Assembly: GCA_020846005.1 (NCBI GenBank)
Contig: JADLEQ010000008.1
Location: forward strand, 1-32,957
Reading direction: 5' to 3'
Length of the DNA: 32,957 nt
Source: Polyangiaceae bacterium
GTDB lineage: Bacteria > Myxococcota_A > Polyangia > Polyangiales > Polyangiaceae
Position 1 is the stretch's first letter, and every line of letters starts with the position of its first letter. A program made the position numbers and the translations under genes. Under the pieces are notes generated by a model that was not told the origin of the DNA, searched no databases, and was given only the letters and a program-made list of their open reading frames with translations. Positions 24,310 through 32,275 of the stretch are shown one piece after another.

Positions 24310-26451
24310 GTGCGCGCCGCCGCTCCCGTCCGCTGGCTCCTCGGGATCGCGGCCGCGGTGGGCGTCGGGTGCGGCACCGCCGTCCCGAGCCCGTTCATCG
24401 ACGCCGGCCAGTCGGACGCGGGCGTGGACGCGCCGGCGGAGGCCGCCGCCGACGCCCCGCCGCCCGTCGACGCAGCCGACGCCCGGCCGGACGCCCTCGG
24501 CGCCCCTTGCCTCGACGACGCGCAGTGCGACGACGGCGTCGAGTGCACGTTCGACTCGTGCGATCCCGGCGAGCTGCGCTGCCGCGCCGTCCCCGACTCC
24601 ACCCGCTGCGCGGACGGTGTGCACTGCAACGGGGTGGAGCGCTGCGTGCCCGCGCGCGGCTGCGAGCCGGGCGAGCCCATCGCCTGCTCGGACGGTGACG
24701 CGTGTACGATCGACTCCTGCGTCGAGGCGACCCAGAGCTGCGCCCACTCCCCGCGGGATTTCGACGGCGACGGCGATCCGTCGTGGACCTGCGGCGGCGG
24801 CGACTGCCAGGACGCGAACCCCGCCGTGGCGTCCACCGTCCCGGAGATCTGCGTCAACGACCGCGACGACGACTGCGACGGCGAGGTGGACGAGGCCGGC
24901 TGCGACGTCCCCGCGCACGACACCTGCCTCGAGGCCCTCGAGGTCACGGCCCCGGGCACGTACACCCTCGGCTTCGGTGCCGCGGCGGCCGATTACGGCG
25001 CGAGCTGCCTCTCGGGGGCGCGGGACGTGGTGGTCGCCCTCGACCCGCCCGACGATCGGGACGTCGACCTGGTGGTGACGGGCTCGGGCACCCTCGCGCT
25101 CGCGCTGGCCGAGCCGTGCGGGTCGCCCACCGCGGGCGAGCCGTGCGCGTCGTCGTTCCAGAGCGCGAAGGGCGGGAGCGTGGCAAGGCTCCGGCTCCGC
25201 GGGCTCGGGGCGGGCTTCCACGGCGTCTACGTGCTGTCGTCCTCCGCCACCGACGCGACGCTCCGGGTCGACTGGATCGACCCGGAGCCGCCGCCGCTCC
25301 ACGAGACGTGCGGAACCGCGCTGCCCCTGGCGCCGGGGACGGAGCTCACCGTCCCGCTGATCGGCGTCAGCACGGATCTCACGGGCGAGTGCGGCAGCGC
25401 GGTGGGAGAGCTCGTGTACTCCTTCGAGGTGCCGGCGGAGTCGGACGTGCGGGTCTGGGCGTCCTCGCTCGATGGCTACGGGCAGCCCGCGATCTCGCTC
25501 CGCTCGACGGAGTGCACGGGGCCGAACGGCGAGCTCACCTGCGCCCCCTCCCGGGGCTACGTCTTCTGGCGCGGTCTCGCGCCGGGCACGTACTACGTGG
25601 CCGCAGGCGCCTCGGCCCCCACCCTCCTCGGCCTGCGCGTCGATCTCTCGCCGCCGTCCGCCGCCCCGGCGGACGAAGCCTGCGCGGGCGCGCCCGAGCT
25701 CGCCCCGGGCGCCATCGTGGACGTGGAGATGTCGGACCACGTCGACGATCACGCGCTCTCGTGCCTGGCAGGCGCGGTGGACGCCGCGTACGCGCTCGAG
25801 CTGACGGCGCTCTCCGACGTGCTCCTCCTCGAGCGCATCTCGACGAACGACTGGGGGGCCGTGAGCCTGGCGCGGCCCCCGTGCGACGGCGAGGGCGACC
25901 GCCTCGCGTGCACCAACGGGTCCAGGTCGCCCGTACGCGCCGCCGCGCACGCGGTCCCGGCAGGCAGCTACCGGGCGGTGGCCGAGTCGCTGAACGGCGC
26001 GCCCATCTCGCTCTCCGCGCTCGTACGCCCCGCGGCCGCGCCCGTGCTGGTGCCGTTCGCGGACTCGTGCGACGACGTGATCACCGTCCCCGCGGGTGGC
26101 GCGTTCCTGCAAGGGAACACCGCGAACGCGACCGCGCAGTACGAGAGCGGCTGCGATCTCGGTGGGCAGCCTCCGGGCGGCGCCCCGGAGCAGATGCTGC
26201 GGCTGGTCGTGCCGGAGCGGAGCCGGGTGGTGCTCGACCTGCAGGGCTCGAGCTACGCGACGCTGCTCCAGGTCCGGCGCGGGCCCACGTGCCCAGGGAG
26301 CGAGATCCTCGGCGCGTGCGCGGCCGGGTACGTCCAAGATCGCAGCTTCCTCGATCTGGTGCTCGACGCCGGGGAGTATTTCGTGCAGGTCGACGGCTAC
26401 TCCGGCGCCTCGGGCGCGTGGAACCTCGACGTGTTCTTCGGGCCGCCGTGA
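24310..26451 (+). CDS. Lipoprotein with Cys-rich/MopE region and four beta-sandwich repeats
   Basis: A 713-residue predicted lipoprotein from GTG 24310; signal peptide with lipobox VGC (Cys21). Residues about 22-65 are an Asp/Ala/Pro-rich tether. Next comes a Cys-rich stretch with two copies of the CxDGxxCTxDSC type (CDDGVECTFDSC, CSDGDACTIDSC), common in myxobacterial surface proteins. Then a DxDGDGDP calcium-loop-like motif and a MopE repeat (EICVNDRDDDCDGEVDE). The C-terminal two thirds (about 200-713) hold four related units of 110-125 residues, each opening with a Cys (TCLEALEV, TCGTALPL, ACAGAPEL, SCDDVITV) and ending in a PGTYYVAAG-like strand; these resemble PPC-type beta-sandwiches. 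Likely an outer-membrane-anchored surface protein. No Shine-Dalgarno; TACGCT ends 8 nt before the start. Confidence 0.85.
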   Translation: MRAAAPVRWLLGIAAAVGVGCGTAVPSPFIDAGQSDAGVDAPAEAAADAPPPVDAADARPDALGAPCLDDAQCDDGVECTFDSCDPGELRCRAVPDSTRCADGVHCNGVERCVPARGCEPGEPIACSDGDACTIDSCVEATQSCAHSPRDFDGDGDPSWTCGGGDCQDANPAVASTVPEICVNDRDDDCDGEVDEAGCDVPAHDTCLEALEVTAPGTYTLGFGAAAADYGASCLSGARDVVVALDPPDDRDVDLVVTGSGTLALALAEPCGSPTAGEPCASSFQSAKGGSVARLRLRGLGAGFHGVYVLSSSATDATLRVDWIDPEPPPLHETCGTALPLAPGTELTVPLIGVSTDLTGECGSAVGELVYSFEVPAESDVRVWASSLDGYGQPAISLRSTECTGPNGELTCAPSRGYVFWRGLAPGTYYVAAGASAPTLLGLRVDLSPPSAAPADEACAGAPELAPGAIVDVEMSDHVDDHALSCLAGAVDAAYALELTALSDVLLLERISTNDWGAVSLARPPCDGEGDRLACTNGSRSPVRAAAHAVPAGSYRAVAESLNGAPISLSALVRPAAAPVLVPFADSCDDVITVPAGGAFLQGNTANATAQYESGCDLGGQPPGGAPEQMLRLVVPERSRVVLDLQGSSYATLLQVRRGPTCPGSEILGACAAGYVQDRSFLDLVLDAGEYFVQVDGYSGASGAWNLDVFFGPP

Positions 26452-26491
26452 GGTCGGGCGGGGTCACCGCCGCGAGGCGCCGCGCCCCGGC

Positions 26492-26521
26492 TTGCCGATC
26501 CGGTCGGAGCGGCGGTATGGC
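26492..26521 (+). promoter_or_regulatory. Candidate promoter for the permease gene, leaderless spacing
   Basis: TTGCCG (26492-26497), an 18-nt gap, then TATGGC (26516-26521), which ends 6 nt before the GTG at 26528. There is no Shine-Dalgarno at that GTG. Confidence 0.35.
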
Positions 26522-26527
26522 TCGGGT

Positions 26528-27457
26528 GTGCTCGCCCGGATCTGGGTCATCGCGTTCAACACGTACCGGGAGGCCGTCCGGGCGCGCGTCCTGCACGGGC
26601 TCTTCGGTCTGGCGATCGCGACGGCGGCCTACTCGCTGATCGTCGGGGTGTTCGCCCTGCGGGAGACGCTGCGTGTGATCTCCGATCTCGGGGCCGCCAG
26701 CGTCTCGCTGTACTCGGTCGTGGTGGCCGTGGTGCTGACGGCGACGTCGCTGCACCGCGAGCTCGAGCTCAAGACAATCTTCCCCATCCTCGCCCGCCCC
26801 ATCTCGCGGTCGGAGTACCTGGTGGGGAAGTTCTTCGGCACGATGCTGCTGCTGCTGACCTTCATCGCAGGCAACGTCGGGCTCGTGCTCCTCGCGCTCG
26901 GCGCGTTCGCCACGAGCGACGCGGCGGCGCCGGCGGCCGCCGCGGCCGGCGCGTCGCTCGTGGCGGCGCTGATCGCGTGGCGGGTGCCGCGCGCGCGGAC
27001 GCTCCTCCCCATCCCCTGGGCGGCGGCGGTGTTGGGGCTGGGGATCTGGCTCTCCGGCGGCGCGCCGGACGACCAGCGCGTGCTGCTCGGGGGCGCGTGC
27101 CTCACGCTGGCGGAGGTCACCGTCGTGACCGGCATCGCGCTGGTGTTCGCCTCGTTCTCCTCGCCCTTCCTCACCGCGGTGTTCAGCCTCGGCGTGTTCG
27201 TCGTTGGTCGCTCCGCGGACACGTTGGCGAAGCTCCCGGTCAAGGTCTTCGGCGCGGCGATCCAGGAGCTCGGGCGGGCGGCAAGTCACGTCGTGCCCAA
27301 CCTCATGGTGTACGTGCCGCCGCGCACGCTGCTCACCGGGGAGTCGGGCCAGGCGCTCCTGCCCTACCTCGGGCTCGCGGCCGCGCAGGCCGCGGCGTGG
27401 TCGCTCGGGCTGCTCGCGGTGGCGAGCCTGATCTTCAGGCGCCGGGACTTCCTGTGA
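26528..27457 (+). CDS. ABC-2-type transporter permease
   Basis: A 309-residue membrane protein with about six hydrophobic segments. It shows the ABC-2 family signature: an N-terminal NTYREAVRARVLHGLFG amphipathic entry, ELKTIFPILARPISRSEYLVGKF after the second membrane segment, and a C-terminal RRRDFL tail. Such permeases pair with an ATPase to export substrates or to act in envelope maintenance. The ATPase is not in this window, which is unusual; it may be encoded elsewhere. The GTG start is set by the N-terminal fold. The stop overlaps the next gene's GTG (GTGA), so the two are translationally coupled. Confidence 0.88.
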   Translation: MLARIWVIAFNTYREAVRARVLHGLFGLAIATAAYSLIVGVFALRETLRVISDLGAASVSLYSVVVAVVLTATSLHRELELKTIFPILARPISRSEYLVGKFFGTMLLLLTFIAGNVGLVLLALGAFATSDAAAPAAAAAGASLVAALIAWRVPRARTLLPIPWAAAVLGLGIWLSGGAPDDQRVLLGGACLTLAEVTVVTGIALVFASFSSPFLTAVFSLGVFVVGRSADTLAKLPVKVFGAAIQELGRAASHVVPNLMVYVPPRTLLTGESGQALLPYLGLAAAQAAAWSLGLLAVASLIFRRRDFL

Positions 27458-28095
27458 CGGCGCCGGCGGCGCGGAGGCTCCGGACGCTGGCGCTCACCGC
27501 GCTCCTCGCCGTGCTCGCGGCGGCGGTGCTCACCGGCCGCGCGGTCGCCGATGGCGAGCGTCACCTGCGCGCGTCGGACGAGGCGTTCCACCAGGGGGAC
27601 GTGCGCGCGGCGGTCGAGCACGCGCGGCGCGCCGCGATCGCGTACGCCCCGGGAGCGCCACACGTCGAGCGCGCCTACGCGCGCCTCTACGCGTGCGCGC
27701 GAGGCGCCGAGGCGAGCCGCGAGCCGGAGCTGGCGCGGCTGGCCTGGTCGGCGGTGCGCTCGGCGGCGCTCGAGACCCGGCACGTCGTGGTGGCCGACGA
27801 GGCGGCGCTGCGCCTGGCGAACGAGAGCCTGGCGCGGCTGGCCGCGGCGGAGGCCGACGATCCGCGCGCCGCGGCCGCCGCCGCGCTGGCGGAGCTCGAG
27901 CGAGACGACTCGCCGCGCCCGGGCTGGGTCGTGGCGCTCGGCGTGGGCTTCCTGGCGGCGCTGGCGGGCCTCGCCTGGGTCGCGGTGCGAGGCATCACGC
28001 CGGAGGGTCGATTCGACTGGCGCCGTGGGCGGCTCGGGCTCGCCCTCGCCCTGCTCGGGGCGGCGTGCTGGGCGGTCGCCGTCCTGCGGGCTTGA
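27454..28095 (+). CDS. Membrane protein with TPR-like periplasmic helices
   Basis: A 213-residue protein starting at GTG 27454, overlapping the permease stop by 4 nt. It has an N-terminal membrane or signal segment (about 10-28), then a helical stretch with TPR-like phrasing (ASDEAFHQGDVRAAVEHARRA) to about residue 150. Two membrane segments (about 158-178 and 194-212) close the protein. The middle would lie outside the cytoplasm. Its coupling to the permease suggests a subunit or adaptor of the same transporter; no family name can be given. Confidence 0.78.
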   Translation: MTAPAARRLRTLALTALLAVLAAAVLTGRAVADGERHLRASDEAFHQGDVRAAVEHARRAAIAYAPGAPHVERAYARLYACARGAEASREPELARLAWSAVRSAALETRHVVVADEAALRLANESLARLAAAEADDPRAAAAAALAELERDDSPRPGWVVALGVGFLAALAGLAWVAVRGITPEGRFDWRRGRLGLALALLGAACWAVAVLRA

Positions 28096-28115
28096 GGTCC
28101 CGCCCCGTCGAGCCT

Positions 28116-28145
28116 TTGCCCGTACCGGGAGGGAGGTCGTACCCT
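28116..28145 (+). promoter_or_regulatory. Candidate promoter for xerC/D, leaderless spacing
   Basis: TTGCCC (28116-28121), an 18-nt gap, then TACCCT (28140-28145), 7 nt before the ATG at 28153. A GGGAGGGAGG purine run lies 15 nt or more from the ATG, too far for a normal ribosome site. Confidence 0.35.
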
Positions 28146-28152
28146 TCGCGAG

Positions 28153-29148
28153 ATGCCCCCGCGCCGACCGGCCCGCGACCCTGCCGCGCCGCGGCTCGCC
28201 GCGGCCGATCCAGCGCCGGCGCCCGACGTCTTGGGCGAGGACATCCAGCGCTTCCTCACGCACCTGCGCGACGAGCGGCGCGCGTCGCCGCACACGGTCG
28301 CGGCCTATGGTCGAGACCTCGAGCAGCTCCGCGGATCGGTGCAGCGGCGGCTCGGGCGCGGCGTGTCGACCGCCGAGCTCGGGCTAAGCGAGCTTCGCGG
28401 CTGGCTCGGCGAGCGCTCGCGCGAGGTCGGCGCGGCGACGCTGGCGCGGAAGGTGGCCGCTACGCGCGCCTTCTTCCGCTGGGTGGTGCGTGCGCGATCA
28501 CTCCCGCGGGACCCGGCGGCGCTGCTCGCGACGCCGAAGGTGAGGCGCAAGCTGCCGCGTCACCTCGACGCCGACGCCGCCGCCGAGCTGATGACGGCGC
28601 CGCTCCGCGCGCCGGCGCGCGATCCGTTCACCCGCGCGCGGGACGCCTGCTGGCTCGAGCTGCTCTATGGCTCCGGGCTGCGCGTGAGCGAGCTCACCGC
28701 CCTCGACCTCGACGACGTCTCGCTCGCGCGCGACGAGCTCCGCGTCCTCGGCAAGGGCCGGAAGGAGCGCGTCGTCCCGTTCGGCGCGCCGGCGCGCGCC
28801 GCGCTCGAGGCGTGGCTCGTGGCGCGCGAGGGGCTGCCTCGGCGAGCGGCCGGCGACGAGCGCGCGCTCTTCCTCACCGCGGCCGGGCGCCGGCTCGGCG
28901 TGCGCCGCGTGCAGTCCCTGGTCCGGCGCTACGGCGTGCTCGGCGCCGGCCGCGGCGACGTGCACCCGCACGCGCTCCGTCACTCGTGCGCGACCCACCT
29001 GCTGGAGGGTGGCGCCGATCTTCGCGTGATCCAGGAGCTGCTCGGCCACGCGACGCTCGCGACGACGCAGCGCTACACGCACGTCTCCCTGGAGCGGCTC
29101 CTCGCCGTCTACGATCGGGCCCACCCGCTCGCGCGCGGTCGCGGGTGA
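28153..29148 (+). CDS. Tyrosine recombinase, XerC/XerD type
   Basis: A 331-residue recombinase with a SAM-like N-terminal core-binding domain (about 28-115) and a catalytic domain. All active-site residues are visible: Arg177 (GSGLRVSE), Lys201 (GKGRKER), His273 and Arg276 (HPHALRHSCATHLL), His299 (LGHA) and the nucleophile Tyr308 (TTQRYTHVS). Length and motifs fit the chromosome-dimer-resolving XerC/D family rather than a phage integrase. No second xer gene, attachment site or integron structure was seen, so I infer a housekeeping role. XerC versus XerD cannot be decided from sequence alone. An Ala/Pro-rich N-terminal extension of about 25 residues precedes the domain. Confidence 0.93.
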   Translation: MPPRRPARDPAAPRLAAADPAPAPDVLGEDIQRFLTHLRDERRASPHTVAAYGRDLEQLRGSVQRRLGRGVSTAELGLSELRGWLGERSREVGAATLARKVAATRAFFRWVVRARSLPRDPAALLATPKVRRKLPRHLDADAAAELMTAPLRAPARDPFTRARDACWLELLYGSGLRVSELTALDLDDVSLARDELRVLGKGRKERVVPFGAPARAALEAWLVAREGLPRRAAGDERALFLTAAGRRLGVRRVQSLVRRYGVLGAGRGDVHPHALRHSCATHLLEGGADLRVIQELLGHATLATTQRYTHVSLERLLAVYDRAHPLARGRG

Positions 29149-29182
29149 CGCGCGCGGCGCGGGTCGCGCTATATGCGCGGGC

Positions 29183-31447
29183 GTGACGTCGCCCCCGCCC
29201 AACGACCCGGCGCTCCCCACGGCGGCCGCGCCGCCCCCGCCCGGGCACGCGCGGAGGTGGGCGGCTGCGGTGGCGGGCGCCGGGGTGGCGATCGGCGCCG
29301 GCGCGGCGGTGGACGCGCGGTGGGCGCTCGGCGGGCAAGTCAGCGGAGCGGCGCTGCTGCCGGCGTACGGGGCGGCGCTCGGTCTCGGCGCGCCGCTCGC
29401 CTTCGGGATCGGGTGTGCCGTCGGCGCGGCGGCGTCGTGGCTTCACCCGGCCGCCCCGCCGTCGCCCGCGGGGGCGCGCGCGTGGCTGGAGCCGGCGGGG
29501 CCCCAGCGCGCCACGCGATCCGCCCTCGCGCTCGTCGCGCCGCTGGCCGTCGCTGTGTGGATCGTCGTCGCCGCGCGGCTTGCGCTGGCCGTATTGAGCG
29601 CGGGGAGCGACGCGCGGACGGCGGGCGCGACCCTGGGGCTCGGCGCGCTGGCGCTCGGGATCGTGACCGCGATCGGCGCGGGCGGGCTGGTCCGGGTCCT
29701 GGCGGAGTGGCCGGCGATCGCGCGGCTCCCGGGGCGGCTGGCGCTCGGGGTGGGGGCCGCCGGGCTCGTCGCCGTGATCGGGGCGGGCGTCCTCAGCGGG
29801 ACGACGGGGGGCACCGGCGGGACGCTGGCGGTCTTCGGCGTGCTCAAGCGGGAGGAGCTCGATCTGCGGGGGGTCGGGCTCGCGGCCGCGATCGGTGTGG
29901 CGGCGTACGTAGCGCCCCACTGGCTCGCGCGCCGCTCCTGGCTCACGCTCGCCGCGTACGCCCTCGGGCCGCTGCTCACGCTCGCGGTGGCGAACCGCGA
30001 GCTCGAGCGCGACGCGGAGCTGGCGCTCTCCATCGAGCGCGGCGCGCCGCTCGCTCGCCACCTGCTCGGGCCGCTCCGCCGCCTCCGGGACGCGGACGGC
30101 GACGGCGCGAGCGCCTGGCTCGGTGGCGGGGACTGCGACGACCGGAGCGCCGCCATCGGCCCCGGCGCCGACGATCTGCCCGGCAACGGCGTCGACGAGG
30201 ACTGCTCCGGCGCCGACGCGCGTGAGGTCGTGCTCGACGCGCCGGCCCCCGCCGCCGTGGAGCGCGCTGCTGGCGCCAAGCTGCCCGAGGGCGCGAACGT
30301 CCTGCTGCTGACGGTGGACACCCTCCGGTGGGATCTCGGGTACGCCGGCAACCCTCGCCCGGTATCTCCGAACCTGGATCGGCTGGCGGCGCGTTCCATC
30401 GTCTTCGAGAAGGCGTACGCCCTCGCGTCCTACACGAGCAAGAGCCTCGCGCCGATGCTGATCGGCAAGTACGGGTCGGAGACTCACCGCGGCTGGTCGC
30501 ACTTCAACGTCTACGGGCGCGAGGACACCTTCGTCCAGGAGCGCCTGCAGCGCGCCGGGATCCGCACCGTGAGCGTGCAGGCGCACTGGTACTTCAAGGA
30601 GAACACCGGCCTCGGGCGCGGGTTCGATGTCCTCGATCTCTCGGCGTCCCCCCGGCAGCTCCAGCAGGAGGGCGATCGGAGCGTCGTCTCCGATCGGGTG
30701 ACGGACGCCGCCATCGCCCAGCTCGGCAAGCCCGAGAACACCGGGCGGCGGTTCTTCGCGTGGGTGCATTACCTGGATCCCCACGCCGAGTACGTGGAGT
30801 CGCCGCGGCACGATTTCGGCGACGCCGAGCGGGACAAGTACGACTCCGAGGTCGCCTTCACGGACGAGCACGTCGGGCGCCTGCTCGACTTCCTCGAGAA
30901 GCAGGGGCTGCTCGAGGAGACGATCATCATCGTGACGAGCGACCACGGCGAGGCGTTCGGCGAGCACGGCATGATCCGGCACGGGTTCGAGGTGTGGGAG
31001 GAGCTGGTGCGTGTGCCCTTCTTCGTCTTCGTGCCGGGGCTCACCGCGAAGAAGATCTCGGTCCGGCGCAGCCAGATCGATCTGGTGCCGACGTTGCTCG
31101 AGATCTTCGGGGTGGCGCGGCCGAGCGGTGAGGGTGCGGACTTCGTGAGCGGCGTCTCGACGGTGCCGGAGCTGCTGGCGCCGCCGGGCGCCGCGCTGGC
31201 CCCGCGCGTCGTGTTCGTGGACATGGCGGCGGGGCCCAACAACGCCGATCGCCAGGCGTTCGTCGACGGCGACCTCAAGCTGATCGCGTCCGGGGGCCGG
31301 CCGATCGGGTTGTACGACCTCTCCGCCGACCCCGAGGAGAAGAAGAACCTGCTGCGAGACGCCGCGGTAGCGGAGCCCGCCGTGGAGCGCTACCGCGCCT
31401 TCCGTCGCCGCCTGCGCGAGGTGGTCGTCAAGCCCGTGCCCAGGTGA
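29183..31447 (+). CDS. Membrane-anchored sulfatase-fold hydrolase/transferase with a MopE-like calcium motif
   Basis: A 754-residue protein starting at GTG. The first about 280 residues hold about six hydrophobic segments. A DADGDGASAWLGGGDCDD motif (near 300-317) followed by GNGVDEDCSGAD resembles the calcium-binding MopE-like region often fused to myxobacterial sulfatases. The enzyme domain is of the alkaline-phosphatase/sulfatase superfamily: LLLTVDTLRWD with metal ligand Asp379, TSDHGEAFGEHG with Asp587 and His588, then PFFVFVPG. At the position where a sulfatase has Cys or Ser for formylglycine, this protein has Thr418 (SYTSKSLAPMLIG). That fits phosphoethanolamine or glycerophosphate transferases better than true sulfatases. 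TATATG ends 7 nt before the GTG. Substrate unknown. Confidence 0.88.
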   Translation: MTSPPPNDPALPTAAAPPPPGHARRWAAAVAGAGVAIGAGAAVDARWALGGQVSGAALLPAYGAALGLGAPLAFGIGCAVGAAASWLHPAAPPSPAGARAWLEPAGPQRATRSALALVAPLAVAVWIVVAARLALAVLSAGSDARTAGATLGLGALALGIVTAIGAGGLVRVLAEWPAIARLPGRLALGVGAAGLVAVIGAGVLSGTTGGTGGTLAVFGVLKREELDLRGVGLAAAIGVAAYVAPHWLARRSWLTLAAYALGPLLTLAVANRELERDAELALSIERGAPLARHLLGPLRRLRDADGDGASAWLGGGDCDDRSAAIGPGADDLPGNGVDEDCSGADAREVVLDAPAPAAVERAAGAKLPEGANVLLLTVDTLRWDLGYAGNPRPVSPNLDRLAARSIVFEKAYALASYTSKSLAPMLIGKYGSETHRGWSHFNVYGREDTFVQERLQRAGIRTVSVQAHWYFKENTGLGRGFDVLDLSASPRQLQQEGDRSVVSDRVTDAAIAQLGKPENTGRRFFAWVHYLDPHAEYVESPRHDFGDAERDKYDSEVAFTDEHVGRLLDFLEKQGLLEETIIIVTSDHGEAFGEHGMIRHGFEVWEELVRVPFFVFVPGLTAKKISVRRSQIDLVPTLLEIFGVARPSGEGADFVSGVSTVPELLAPPGAALAPRVVFVDMAAGPNNADRQAFVDGDLKLIASGGRPIGLYDLSADPEEKKNLLRDAAVAEPAVERYRAFRRRLREVVVKPVPR

Positions 31448-31594
31448 CGCCGGGCAGGGGGGGCTGCCGCGCATCGGCCGCTCCACGAGGCGTCCCGCTC
31501 TTCGCCGCGCGAGGAGCGGCGAGCGCCTTCGGATCGAGGGGAGCCCCGCTGGCGGATCTCGGCGCGCGGGGGGAGGGCTCGGCGACGGCGCGCA
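31448..31594. other. Intergenic gap between convergent genes
   Basis: About 147 bp of GC-rich DNA with no open frame of interest. It holds the weak hairpin at 31503-31521 and a GGCAG...CTGCC pair near 31458. Nothing else was recognised. Confidence 0.5.
31503..31521. terminator. Candidate weak hairpin between convergent genes
   Basis: CGCCGC-GCGAGGA-GCGGCG is a 6-bp perfect stem. It lies between the sulfatase-fold gene stop and the convergent biotin carrier gene stop. There is no T-run. Confidence 0.28.
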
Positions 31595-32107
31595 TCACCC
31601 GACGATGACGAGCGTCGCGCCTCCCTCGACGGCGTCCCCCGCCTGGACGTTCACCTTCTGCACGGTGCCGGCGCGTTCGGCGACCAGCTCGTTCTCCATC
31701 TTCATCGCCTCGACGATGACCAGCGCCGCCCCGAGCTCCACCGCGTCGCCCTCACGGACGAGGACCTTGGTCACCTTGCCGGGCATCGGCGAGACCAGCG
31801 TCCCGGGGCCCGTGCCCGCCCGCCCGCCGCGCGACGCGCTCGCCGCCCGTGCCCGCGCGCTCTCGAGCGCGACCACGGCGCGCGCGCCGCTCGCCCACAC
31901 GTCGAGCTTCTCTGGGGGGCCGGAGACGACCACGTCGAGCATCCTGGAGTCGACGCGGACGCTCGCGGTGCCTCCCGCGGAGGTCACGTCCACCTCGGCA
32001 GTGGCGGCGCCGGCCTCGCGGACCACGCGCACGGCCAGGGCGCCGTGCCCGGCGTCGGTCACGTCGACGGTGTGCTCCTGGCCGGCCACGGTGACGAAGT
32101 AGCGCAT
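31595..32107 (-). CDS. Biotin carboxyl carrier domain protein
   Basis: A 170-residue protein. The C-terminal about 75 residues are a biotinyl domain: LVSPMPGKVTKVLVREGDAV, then VEAMKMENEL with the biotin-accepting Lys136 in AMKM, and a closing GDAVEGGATLVIVG. The N-terminal about 85 residues form the small beta-rich domain seen in carrier proteins of acyl-CoA carboxylases and decarboxylases. It would carry a carboxyl group on biotin between two catalytic subunits. No carboxylase or transferase subunit is adjacent on this side; partners may lie outside the window or elsewhere. The ATG at 32107 begins the fold; upstream in-frame sequence through the 7-bp repeat (LLLAACC repeats) is not coding in my view. 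Confidence 0.9.
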   Translation of the reverse strand: MRYFVTVAGQEHTVDVTDAGHGALAVRVVREAGAATAEVDVTSAGGTASVRVDSRMLDVVVSGPPEKLDVWASGARAVVALESARARAASASRGGRAGTGPGTLVSPMPGKVTKVLVREGDAVELGAALVIVEAMKMENELVAERAGTVQKVNVQAGDAVEGGATLVIVG

Positions 32108-32208
32108 GCGGGCGCGCAACCTACCCCGCCCGGCCGCCCCGCACAATCCGAGGCTCCGGGCCCGGACGGTCCCGGGTGCCGGCCGCGCGGGGCGGCGCGC
32201 GCTCGCCC

Positions 32209-32237
32209 TTGACTTCGCGAGGGCTACCGGGGATCCT
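32209..32237 (+). promoter_or_regulatory. Candidate promoter for the metallopeptidase gene
   Basis: TTGACT (32209-32214; 5 of 6 match to TTGACA), a 17-nt gap, then GATCCT (32232-32237), which keeps the key A at position 2 and T at position 6. It lies 38 nt upstream of the ATG at 32276. Confidence 0.45.
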
Positions 32238-32262
32238 GTGTGCCAGGCGGGAGCGTCCTGCT

Positions 32263-32270
32263 GGGAGGAG
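32263..32270 (+). promoter_or_regulatory. Strong ribosome binding site for the repeat-bearing frame
   Basis: GGGAGGAG ends 5 nt before the ATG at 32276. It is among the best Shine-Dalgarno sequences in the window. It marks the ATG just upstream of the 7-bp repeats as the likely real start. Confidence 0.75.
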
Positions 32271-32275
32271 CCGGG

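Noticed and set aside
28153..29148. Phage or genomic-island integrase
   Set aside because: Length and motifs fit XerC/D; no tRNA, attachment repeat or phage gene is seen nearby.
28874..31486. Long minus-strand open frame opposite xerC/D and the sulfatase-fold gene
   Set aside because: Arg/Pro-rich with no domain; the plus-strand genes carry full catalytic motifs.
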